From Sinonovacula constricta (Eukaryota; Mollusca; Bivalvia; Cardiida; Solecurtidae): a stretch of DNA of 64,000 bases. The DNA is taken from the NCBI GenBank assembly GCA_007844125.1, contig CM017556.1:23529454-23593453 (forward strand). The letters are read 5' to 3'. Below, one piece after another: positions 13,731 through 22,570 of this stretch. Made by a program: the position numbers and the translations under genes. The notes beneath the pieces were generated by a model, which saw nothing but the letters and a program-made list of their open reading frames with translations, was not told the DNA's origin and made no database searches. Numbering within the stretch: the stretch's first letter is position 1; every line of letters starts with the position of its first letter.

Positions 13731-14284
13731 TATTAGAAGCTGTTATATTACCCATCTCATAATATTTAATTAGCTTTAACGTTAATTGTAATATTTAGAC
13801 TCCACACTGGCATGTTATCCTCAAAGGCTTGCTTAATACAGCCCAATTTGACTTCGACTAAGTGTTTAGCTTTTTAAATAATAAGGTTAATAGTTGTTTG
13901 CATGGAATTGTATTGGAAGTTTGTGAATACAGATTTTATAATATAGTCTAGATCTAGAACTCGGGTGTACGATTACCTTCACGCTATGGTGTTAGGAAGT
14001 TTGTATAATAAACTATCGACTATCTCAAGGAAATGAAGCATTAAAACCCGCCTTGTTAATGATTTGTGGATTTCCACTGTTAAAGTTAGGGCAAGCCTAT
14101 CTTGACTGTCAATGAACATCTGTTACAATTCACTTTCTTGGAAAGTAATATCCGAAGGAAAGTTTACAGAAGCCATAAGATTCTTTTGGTTGAATTAAAT
14201 ATCAAGGAACAATGTTTACGCTTTATTTTAAAGCTATTCATATCCTGATATTATATAAGCGAATTAGTTTTTAACATGTTTCGA
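13731..14284. other. AT-rich DNA, no gene seen
   Basis: Nothing recognisable lies between the trinucleotide microsatellite and the SINE remnant. Confidence 0.55.
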
Positions 14285-14450
14285 TGCGTCTGTGGCCAAG
14301 TTGATAGAGTTAAAGATTCTAAACACATTGTTCCAAATAGCATGTTTGCGAGTCCCGGCTAGGGATAGATGTTGTATGTGGGTGCGATTTTAAGCTTACT
14401 ATAGGTGTACCGGTGCGTCTAGGTAGGCACGTTGTTAGTGGGATCGTTCT
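14285..14450 (+). mobile_element. tRNA-derived SINE remnant (class II tRNA type head)
   Basis: The head resembles a Ser/Leu-type tRNA. TGGCCAAGTTGATAGAGT (about 14,292-14,310) is A-box-like, and GTTTGCGAGTCCCGGC (about 14,344-14,359) is a B-box with a few changes. The tail continues as TATGTGGGTGCGATTTTAAG and onwards to about 14,450. The arms no longer fold into a clean cloverleaf, so this is a decayed polymerase-III SINE, not a tRNA gene. Family name not assigned. Confidence 0.6.
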
Positions 14451-15963
14451 TCATTAATAACGGTTGAATGTTTAATTCATACTATATTACTTAAATACAG
14501 TGACTTCTGTTAATTTGTTAAAGTAGGGTCTATCTGCATATATGCTTGATATGATAAAAGAACTTACTCTGATAAAATAAAATATGTGGTTAATTGAAAC
14601 TAACTGCAAATTTTGAGAAAATCAATCAACATTAAGTATGTTTCATATTAAACGTCTTAGAAATGACTTTTAAAATGTTATAATAAAAAGGCGGGCTATT
14701 AGTACTTTTCCTTGCATTACAATTACGTTGTGACTATAGTTATTCGTTAATCAATGATTTAAAAGTAAAATCTAAAAAACAATTTTGATATTGGCAGTGT
14801 ATTAGTGTTTTATGTTAGACTTCGACATGATCTAAACAGTCCAAGCAACAAAATTCTACCTGACACGTTATTGATTTGTACTACAACAGAAACTGATAGC
14901 CAATTTGAATTCGATTTATTTTCCTGAAACGAAACTTTAATGGGCACGAATATGACGAATATTCGGTTGTGGCTTGTAACTCCTATTAGGATAGTGCTAA
15001 TAAAATATGTCCTTAACAACAAAAATGGAAGGGCAGGTGGAAAATGAAAGCTTTAACTATAAGGGGCGAAAGCTATGTGTTTCATAGTAAAATTATTATA
15101 TCATTTCAAACAATAGTCTTGAAAACATTCTTTTGTTTGCAACATTAAATTGAACTATAAATATGGGTATTTTAATTTTTCCATAAAGTTTATTTCATAT
15201 GTTATTGTTTGTTTGGAATCTTGATACTATAAACTTAAGAACATAAATAAAATATCTAAATTCTTACGAAGGCTTATCTTCGAAATTATCTTCGAAATTG
15301 TAAAAAGTGTTAATATAGCAATTCGACAAACACTTGTTTTATATTCACACTATTTACTCACATACATTGTCTTTGCTTTTACATGCTTGCACTAGAGATC
15401 TAGAAAGAAAAAACGGATTGTAAATAGAACAGGTATCTATTTTGGCAAGTACGTATTTTGGACGTAATGTTTAAAAACCAAGAAGACTTTGTTTAAGATT
15501 CGCGATAAGCCACTTTTACATATTTCTATATGATGCTTTGAACTGAAATAGAAAACATAAAAGAGTTTTCTTCCAGCCTTTCCCACAAAATTCTATACGA
15601 TAAAAGTTTAAAAGATGTGAATGTTTGGAGTGCATTGTCTCTTACCAATGCATTAGCCGTCTATGTCTTGAGGTTTTAATCCTTCAAGCAAACACTTGCT
15701 CTAAAATATGCCTGTCTGCTTAGCTATTACACACGTCTGGCCTAGAATTACCCGCATTTTGTAATTGTAAAATGTCTGTGTGATATTGAAATCACTCTTG
15801 CCTCTTGTTCCATTGCTTTTACTCTTGGTTAAATGCAGGGACGTAGAAAATTCGAGTTTGTTCTTATATATTTAATCAATTGCAAACTTTGATCAAATAT
15901 AAAACAGGAGGTCATGTCTTTATTGTTTCTCAAAACTTTGCATAAGTCGATCTGGACATAAGT
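14451..15963. other. AT-rich DNA, no gene seen
   Basis: A 70-codon reading frame on the minus strand near 14.9 kb has no recognisable domain. No other feature is visible. Confidence 0.5.
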
Positions 15964-16375
15964 TGGTAAATAAGAAAAGGTCCTATAAGAATTACCACAA
16001 ATATTTAAATCTAAACTACCTCTAGACAGAGTCAACCAGGGTAAATGTAAAAGTGATAAAAACACAAAGACTAGACAAAACACACAACAAGAAAAACCAG
16101 CAGTTACCGCCTTGGAACGGTCAGTCGTCAAAAGGCCCAATTGGGGTGCATAAACCTGGTTTGAGGAGCGCTCAAACTTCATACTTACTGAAGATTTTTC
16201 TCTCAAACACACGGTGTAAATAAAATATCCCATCAAAGTTAGACAACTAACTCTAAGCACCTGCATCGGGGAAAAATGATAAAATGAACTATTATACAAC
16301 TAACTAGTAATATAAAAAACCTATCAACGTGTGTACTCTATTTACAGTAGATAGAAGCCTCGGCAAACTAAACAT
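15964..16375 (+). repeat. Interspersed repeat, subfamily B copy 1
   Basis: The copy starts with GGTAAATAAGAAAAGGTCCTA and carries the core CAGTTACCGCCTTGGAACGG near 16.10 kb. It continues through an ACCTGCATCGGG motif near 16.26 kb to the TATTTACAGTAGATAGAAGCC motif. It is collinear with the copy at 18.96 kb. The 156-codon minus-strand reading frame over it is a by-product of the repeat and is not conserved in other copies. Confidence 0.8.
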
Positions 16376-16762
16376 TCCAAACGAGAGAGTAGTTTGAAAT
16401 AAAACAGCCCAAGCGATGACGCATAATAAAAACAATAAAATAACGTCATACAAAAAAAAAATGCCAACACGTCATATGTCATTAGTGTCAAAAGTGAAAT
16501 TTCCAAAAGAAAACACGAAAAAAATCATCGGATTTTAGAAAACAACCTAAACCAACAAAACAATATAAAGTATTGTGAGAAGTTAAATTTTGTTTGTAAA
16601 GAGGTCAAAAACGTTATTGAGAATCTTGATTTTTTTTTAACTTTTATAAAACATTTCCATAAAAAAGCCTTGTGCATAAGTGCTTTCATACTGCTATTTT
16701 ACTTCGACGCAATAAAATCATTGCGGTGAAAAAACTTTGAAAACGCCTTCCTTAATTTGTTA

Positions 16763-17645
16763 CAGTAAAACCTCTCCACAACAACATCTGGCGGAGGCAG
16801 GAAAAAGTGTTGCTGCTGAGAGGTGTTGCTGCTCAGAGGTTTCAATGATACGGGAAAAAATGTGTGTTTTTTAAATAGTTTTGTACTTTAGGCAATCAGC
16901 ATTTGCTTGTCTATTACAAAAACGATATCGTCAGTAACGGACCTGTATCTGAGTTCTGCAGCAGCCCAACTCAGTAGGAATAGACTGTGCTGACCTTCCT
17001 TGTTCTAACAACTTAATTGCAGTAACACTCTGCTCTAACGTAAGATAAATATTTTTATAAGACATTTCAAGACAAAATGACCAATATTCCAGTATTGAGT
17101 GATGCAAAGACTGGTTTACCATTAAAAATCAAATTAATAGTCAGACATCCAACAACGACAGTTTGCATTTAGCACTTAACGTAAACATCTTTTTAAGTAA
17201 GCAATCAATACAGTGATATCTTTTAATCTTTCGATCACTTAAAGAAAACAAACCAACTAGTTAACATCATCAATAGTTGACACTTCTTTCACACGTACCA
17301 GCAATTCCCTAGATGTACAACGGCATGTTTGTAGCATGCAGTTGGTTTCCCGTCCAACTACAACTTGATTCCAATTAACACCTTCTCAACAGGGTACAAG
17401 CAGTGATCAGCCGACCGCGTGACATTTCTGGTGTACGCGACAGACTGTTCTAAAAATAGCTGCACTGGTGTTGCTACGCAGAGGTTAAACTAGCCTCAGG
17501 GAAGAGATTTACACGGCCGCTTACCGCTTCGCGGAGGAGTTGCTGCTTAGAGGTTAAAATGCGCTGAAAACTACTGGGGGGGATTTAACTGCCGCTGCTT
17601 AGAGGTAGCCGCTGCTTAGAGGTGCCGCTTCGAGAGGTTTTACTG
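16763..17645 (-). mobile_element. Tigger/pogo-type DNA transposon, internally deleted
   Basis: The element is bounded by a perfect 14-bp terminal inverted repeat, CAGTAAAACCTCTC, and flanked by TA on both sides (16,761-16,762 and 17,646-17,647), as expected for Tc1/mariner-pogo insertions. Inside, a minus-strand CENP-B-type helix-turn-helix fragment survives. At 883 bp the element is far too short for a complete transposase, so it is a deleted, non-autonomous copy. Near both ends there are repeats of the type GCTGCTTAGAGG (about 16,807 and 16,824 on the left; about 17,540, 17,590 and 17,608 on the right). They run in the same direction at both ends, not mirrored. Being intact at both termini, it could be mobilised only by a transposase supplied elsewhere. 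Confidence 0.85.
16931..17065 (-). pseudogene. Transposase N-terminal fragment, CENP-B/Tigger helix-turn-helix
   Basis: From the ATG at 17,065 the minus strand reads MSYKNIYLTLEQSVTAIKLL and then EQGRSAQSIPTELGCCRTQI. This is the classic N-terminal DNA-binding domain of pogo/Tigger transposases and CENP-B: a basic start, the LTLEQ.V..IKLLE.G.S first helix pair, then the G..RTQIQ recognition helix. The frame stops at 44 codons just after QIQ. A one-base shift would continue into a D-D-I stretch typical of the family, which points to a frameshift. No second HTH or DDE catalytic domain exists before the element's left end. Family members usually have several hundred residues, so this is a dead fragment. 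Confidence 0.8.
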
Positions 17646-17682
17646 TAATTCGAAAGCCTTGCTGTAACAATTTAGAATAAGA

Positions 17683-18145
17683 ACATATGACAAAGTCCTA
17701 TGAGCATTGCAACATATACCAAACTCCGAAAAGGCACAGAAAACAGGTATTTCACATGCAAGCCAAGCGAAAAGTAAGAACAAATTTGTGATGTGTCATT
17801 TAACGAAAAAAGCAAACCCAACAGTTAGCGCCTTGGAACGGTCAGTCGGCAATATGGACCAACTGGGGTGCTTAAACCGGTTTTACAAAGCTCTAACCTC
17901 TCACTTCCGGACGAGTTTCTCAAATGCATGCAATGAAATGAAAGAATATCTATTTGAATACAAAATGTCCAAGCGCTGATATTTTCTATAAGTTATGGCG
18001 AAAGTAGTGACGTCATTGAACAATAATGTCCACATAGTGTTTAGAAAAGAATATGGTATTATTCCGATTTAAACAACTACACAAAAATGGTTGACTATGA
18101 ATAAAATTAACTTTCTGAATCATGAACAAACATGACCAGAGACAA
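17683..18145 (+). repeat. Interspersed repeat, subfamily A, near full-length copy 1
   Basis: The copy runs from ATATGACAAAGTCCTATGAG through the core (CCTTGGAACGGTCAGTCGGC, about 17,832) to the 3' end ACATGACCAGAGAC. It aligns base for base over about 460 bp with the minus-strand copy at 59.90-60.36 kb. The two termini are not inverted repeats and I see no Pol III boxes or poly(A) tail. From an internal ATG a 62-codon frame is open and is also open in the 60-kb copy. The repeat begins about 40 bp right of the Tigger element. Confidence 0.85.
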
Positions 18146-18327
18146 ATAAATGGTTGTAGCATCCTGTTCATGTGAAGATGGAATTGAAGAACCAAAGTCC
18201 AATGTCCATCAAAGGATATACACGTAACAATCCTTATAGGATGAATAAAATGACAACATAGATTACATGCACGGGGAGACTTTACGACCGCCACACTTGC
18301 ACAAGTAACATTGTTGTGATCATGAAT
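18146..18327 (+). repeat. Spacer module shared with the sequence after 26.81 kb
   Basis: The second half, from about 18,222, resembles 26,805-26,915 and its duplicate near 35.5 kb. Shared pieces are CAATCCT..TAG.ATGAAT, a TACGA(C/T)CGCC motif and the final ATCATGAATA. This suggests a further repeat module that travels with the subfamily A repeats. Confidence 0.45.
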
Positions 18328-18490
18328 AAGAATATATGACAAAGTCCTATAAGCATTGTAACATATACCAAACTCCGAAAAGGCACAGAACAAAGGTTTC
18401 ACATGCAAGCCAAGCGAAAAGTAATTACAAATTTGTGATGAGTCATTTAACGAAAAGAGCAAACCCGACAGTTACCGCCTTGGAACCGGT
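18328..18490 (+). repeat. Interspersed repeat, subfamily A, 3'-truncated copy
   Basis: The copy starts AAGAATATATGACAAAGTCC and is collinear with the 17.68-kb copy. It stops within the core at CCGCCTTGGAAC, about 20 bp before the left end of the Harbinger element. Confidence 0.85.
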
Positions 18491-18737
18491 TTCTAGTATT
18501 GAAATCTTAGGGTGTTTTTCCATCTATACGTGAACGTATAACGTGAACGTGACGCGCGAACGTGAAAAAAATCAAACAAACGTTTTTCTATTGTATGTAT
18601 TCCTTGTCGTCGTGAGCACGACGTGAGCGTGAAACGCGAGTTTATGACATTTGACCGTGTAACGCGAGCGTGAAACCGATCGCTACATGTAATGTTTTTT
18701 CACGTTCACGCCTGGCATTCACGGGCAAAAAACAACC

Positions 18738-18860
18738 ATGAAAGGACCACTGTCTGTGCCAGATGCCACAGAACAACTAACTGAATCAATTAGAGAACGC
18801 CCTGTACTGTACGACCAGTCCCTAAAGGAGTACTTTCTTAAAACGTGTTCTGTTTTATGA
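18738..18860 (+). pseudogene. MADF (Myb/SANT-like) domain N-terminal fragment
   Basis: From an ATG the plus strand reads 40 codons to a TGA. Residues 13-32, QLTESIRERPVLYDQSLKEY, show the first-helix signature of the MADF DNA-binding domain: L...V/IRERP.LYD..LKEY. MADF domains normally run about 80-90 residues with two further helices, and here sequence is lost after the first helix. In PIF/Harbinger elements the Myb/SANT-like protein is the accessory DNA-binding partner of the transposase. The placement near the left terminus, facing a transposase fragment on the other strand, fits that. Cellular MADF genes exist too, but the CGTGAACG-rich ends around this one argue for a transposon origin. 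Confidence 0.75.
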
Positions 18861-18963
18861 ATATTGAATTGTTTAAGACGTTTTCACTTGTATTTGCATA
18901 AATATGCATTTGGTTTTATTTGCAATGAAAGAACATTAAACGTTTTGTTTACTGTTTACAAAT

Positions 18964-19337
18964 AGGTAAATAAGAAAAGGTCCTATCAAAATTTTGACAG
19001 ATATTTAAATTTTATCTACCTGCAGACCAAGGCAGACAAGGTAAATGTAAATGTGACAAAAAACACAGAGACGAGACATAACACACAAAAAGAAAAACCA
19101 TCAGTTACCGCCTTGGAACGGTCAGTCGGCAAAATGGCCAACTGGGGTGCTTAAACCTGGTTTGTGGAGCGCTCCAACCTCGCACTTCCTGACGGTTTTT
19201 CTATCAAACAAACAGTGTAAATAAAAGTATCCCGTCAAAGTGACACAACTAACAATAAGCACCTGCATCGGGAGTTAAAACAGATATAATGAACATATGT
19301 ACAGTATTTACAATAGATAAAAGCCTCAAACGCATTA
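18964..19337 (+). repeat. Interspersed repeat, subfamily B copy 2, nested in Harbinger
   Basis: It starts GGTAAATAAGAAAAGGTCCTA and carries the core CAGTTACCGCCTTGGAACGG (about 19.10 kb), the ACCTGCATCGGG motif and the final TATTTACAATAGATAAAAGCC. It is collinear with 15,964-16,375. It interrupts the Harbinger remnant between the MADF and transposase fragments, so it inserted after that element. Confidence 0.85.
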
Positions 19338-19540
19338 CCTCAAACAAATAAATAGTCGTTGTTTGACACTGAATGGGTCCCTTGTAACATGCCGCCTGGT
19401 CAGATCTTCATCCAAAGCAAATAGTACTTGACCAAACTGTTCCTTGTTTAAACGAAAGTTACAAACTCTTCTTCACTGAGTTCTAACTCTTTCACTAAGT
19501 GGTGGTATGTCCCAAAGGTTCCTCTGTTTTTGATAATATT
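19338..19540 (-). pseudogene. HARBI1-like (PIF/Harbinger) transposase N-terminal fragment
   Basis: The minus strand reads FGTYHHLVKELELSEEEF and, after a one-base shift, FRLNKEQFGQVLFALDEDL, then TRRHVTRDPFSVKQRL and a short ICLR. This matches the conserved N-terminal region of Harbinger nucleases in order: the (F/Y)G.YH.L..EL block, the F..FFR(M/L)...F..LL block, and the I/F-S-x-x-x-R-L-A-I-C-L-R block. The single frameshift falls between the first two blocks. The DDE catalytic domain that should follow is absent because sequence beyond LR is replaced by the nested subfamily B repeat. It is therefore inactive. Confidence 0.8.
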
Positions 19541-19789
19541 ACGTATTTACCATCTGTGTTTTTGTTTGTACTTGAATTTAAGCAAAACCACCCAAAAGAG
19601 TAAGATACTGCGACTATTCATCTTATGACATTTTTTCTTTCCAAGAAAAATGGACGAAACAATTGTTTTCACGCTAACCGGATGAATGGAATAGTGTGAA
19701 CGTGAAAACACACGCCTCACGTTCAAGTTTCACGCTCACGCTACACGTTCACGTCGCGCTCCCGTATGAATGGAGTACCAGCCGTATAC

Positions 19790-20473
19790 TGTTATTTACA
19801 GTAGTACACCAGGGTTTAAGGTTACGCTAGTCAGGTTAAGGGGTTGTTGATCGTAGTAGTCATGGCGTATTTCCCATGACGTATTTCGTATGACGTAGCA
19901 TTCGCGTAACTGCTAGAAAGAAAAAGGATCATGCTAGAAAGTTCATGTGTTTATAGTCAACCGGGATTCGTGAATGTTCTGGGTTTCTTGAATGTTCTGG
20001 AGACTTCTGCGTTCTAGTAATTCTTTGGGTCTATCTATATAAGGGCTTGTTATCCGATTTAAGTTGGAATTTTGGATATAAAGTTTGGAAATACTTGCAG
20101 CTTCTAAATTATCTCTTTCTGTGTTGGAACTTACTTGGACTTATTAAATTCTACAGTGATATAAATATTAAAGTGTTGGATTTGGCATTATATTAATTAC
20201 ATTCGTGTATCATTTTACCTTTGGATTATTTCAACTGTGCGTATCTACTGAAACATTCTACCGAAAACCCTTCAGGTTATATGACGTTGGATTATTAATT
20301 GGACTGTTAAAGGGACACTTTCTAAAGGGACAAGCTGTAAGCTAACATTTAATTTTTATTCTCAAATTTTGTCTGATATATTTGTTATTATTTTGTTACT
20401 CCATACATTTAATTGTTAATTAAAATAAAACACTATTGTACTAGTTTGTTGCTGGCTTGCTCTTTCTGTTACA
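19790..20473 (+). promoter_or_regulatory. Promoter-like block: CRE and heat-shock motifs, TATA box, poly(A) signal; possible solo LTR
   Basis: From left to right I see two TGACGTA CRE-like motifs (about 19,877 and 19,891) and GAA-nn-TTC dyads at 19,937-19,944 and 19,972-19,979. A three-unit heat-shock element TTCTTGAATGTTC follows at 19,985-19,997. TATATAAGGG sits at 20,036, some 40 bp further on, and AATAAA at 20,424. The block starts TGTTAT and ends TGTTACA, so it could be a solo LTR (U3-TATA-R-AATAAA-U5). I found no matching target duplication, no primer-binding site and no coding region, so an orphan heat-shock-type promoter fragment is equally possible. Confidence 0.45.
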
Positions 20474-21621
20474 CCATTTCGTCGTTTAGTAAACGTGCCA
20501 TTTTATAAATAAATCTTAAATAGCGACACCGGTCCTCACAATACTTTAGTACAAACTCGTGCAAACCTTGTAAGTTGGATTATAAAAATACCATAGAAAG
20601 GTAAATCACCGTCCAGATATGGATTCACAATACTAAAAGATGAAATCGTCTCTTTTGTAATAGATTTTAGTAGAGACGTTGTTATTGTAAATAATGATCT
20701 CGATCTCTAGAAATGCTGCATTTAAATGTCAGTTATTTTATTCATTAAGGGTAAGTACTGAAGGATTAATCCGATGGATCATTAGAGAAAAGAAAGGATT
20801 ATTTATAGTCAGAATGTCATCAAGACGTTGAATTAAATGTCTCTATAACGTGACTTTGGTCAGAAATGGATAAAGTAAACATGAAATCACGTTTGAAGAG
20901 GTATGAAACAAACCTGCAATTAATGGTGCACAGCTTGTTCTTACTTGTCTAAATAATGTGTTATTGCATATTATGTATATATTGTCTAATAGGAAACACA
21001 GAGCTTTACACACATCCGTACAAATCCACATATATAACAGACCAAAAATGTTAAATCCTGTATTTTTATACACTTTTTCGCAATAATTAACAACGTGAGT
21101 ACGAACGGCTGTGGCATTAGCTATAAAACACCAATCTGCTGGAAAGACAAAATTCGAACACTCACTGATTCAACTGATTAATCTTTTGTAGCTTTAAAGA
21201 AATCAGAAGACAATGCCATTAATTATTAATTATGGCCGTCCGTTTCTGATATAATCTCTTAACTCCATAACGAGGACGGTAAGATGACAGTTAGATTATG
21301 GCATACATTTAGATGAACACAGAACTAATCATAAGTTTGAAACAGAACAGGCTATTTGGTGGGACATTTACTACTGCGGTAATATAAATGGAACGGACCA
21401 TCATCGCAGAAGTAAAACCGCTTAAAACGTACGATTTTATCAGTGCAGCAATAATATTAATCGCTGTTTAAATATAATGCATGGGGATTCAACAACATGT
21501 TAAGCATTTATTGATATCAATTTTTGCCATAATTACAGAAGACATACATAACTGAATGCCCAATGCAAAGTACACACAATGATTGACATTTTACTAAGTA
21601 TTATTATATATTATTTCATGT
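20474..21621. other. AT-rich DNA, no gene seen
   Basis: A 76-codon minus-strand reading frame near 20.95 kb is not recognisable. No downstream ORF with the Gag-Pol hallmarks of an LTR element follows the promoter-like block. Confidence 0.55.
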
Positions 21622-21708
21622 AGTAGAAGTAGAAGTAGTAGTAATGGTGGTGGTAGTAGTAGTAGTTCTAGTAGTAGTAGTAGTTGTTGTTGTTGTTGTT
21701 GTTGTTAG
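21622..21708. repeat. Compound (GTA)n-(GTT)n microsatellite
   Basis: GTA/GAA/GTG units pass into a pure (GTT)n tract at the right end. Confidence 0.9.
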
Positions 21709-22247
21709 CTTAAAACCTGTCAAACTCTTAGAGAGTTGGGAATCAGAGAGGTAAACACAAAAAGAAACTCATAAAAACGCATGCATAAATAGCATTTTCT
21801 GTTAAAACATTCGTTTGCTTCCAGTCTTATTTAACTGTTTGTTCTTATACGTACTTGTGGCACCACAACCCACTTATTGTTTAGTAGTTATAATTTGTAT
21901 GCACAAAGCTAAACCAGCAGCACTGTTGGCGTTTAGTCAAGTCGTCAGTGCTGCTCTGGTTCAGCAAACTACCATAATAGCATTGGTCAGGTGTCATAGC
22001 ACTAAATTATTTGCTCCGTAAATATAGACATGTTTTAGTTGATGGTGATGTTGATCAGTATTTCTCGGTTCGTAGTATATATTCGGTTTAAATATAACCA
22101 TGAACGTTACACAAAAATAACAGGCCTGTTTGTCTTAACTGCATTATAAGACTTCCTTCATTGGACGGTGAAAATAAATATCAGTGCACATTGTCTCCGA
22201 AATTACATTTAAAAGTTAAAGAGCCATATTATATTTAAATAAGACCG
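21709..22247. other. AT-rich DNA, no gene seen
   Basis: One 68-codon plus-strand frame is present without recognisable domain. Confidence 0.5.
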
Positions 22248-22352
22248 CAAGTGTCGTTGAGGTAGAGTCACCGATTTCTAACGTCTCTGACTGCTATGCC
22301 ATGCCTCCAACCGTATGCGTTCGAATGACTTAATGTGGGAAGGTCTTCCATC
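22248..22352 (+). mobile_element. tRNA-derived SINE remnant
   Basis: GTTGAGGTAGAGTCACCGATT is A-box/D-arm-like and GCGTTCGAATGAC (about 22,317) is B-box-like. The spacing of about 65 bp and the GGTAGAGT..C.GATT layout resemble the 14.3-kb SINE head. The stems are degenerate. Confidence 0.5.
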
Positions 22353-22479
22353 GTCACTATAATGATCATAATTGGTCGCTGCGATTTGTATCAAAACAAT
22401 AAAAAGAACTAACGATATTTTTAAGAACGTTCGACTTATTCCAGACTTAGTGAATTCCGTCTCTAAGTAAAATGTTAAC

Positions 22480-22481
<2 letters not shown>

Positions 22482-22569
<88 letters not shown>
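22482..22569. repeat. (AT)n microsatellite, about 88 bp
   Basis: An uninterrupted AT dinucleotide run. The Tyr/Ile reading frame across it is an artefact. Confidence 0.97.

Positions 22570-22570
<1 letters not shown>

Larger units (their letters stand above)
18510..19780. mobile_element. PIF/Harbinger-type DNA transposon remnant with nested repeat
   Basis: The left end GGGTGTTTTTCCATCTATACG and the reverse complement of the right end, TGGTACTCCATTCATACG, are imperfect inverted repeats. Both are followed internally by clusters of CGTGAACGTGA / GCGTGAGCGTGAAA motifs. A MADF-domain fragment sits on the plus strand near the left end and a HARBI1-like transposase fragment on the minus strand near the right end. 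This two-gene content (Myb/SANT-like protein plus nuclease) is the known content of PIF/Harbinger elements. Most of both genes is missing, and a subfamily B repeat (18,964-19,337) lies in the middle. I could not find a convincing target-site duplication, so the exact ends are uncertain by a few bases. Confidence 0.8.

Noticed and set aside
13462..13755. 97-codon Leu/Thr/Val-rich ORF
   Set aside because: Translation of the TAC/TAG microsatellite.
15829..16299. 156-codon minus-strand ORF
   Set aside because: Lies almost wholly in repeat subfamily B, is not conserved in other B copies and has no recognised domain.
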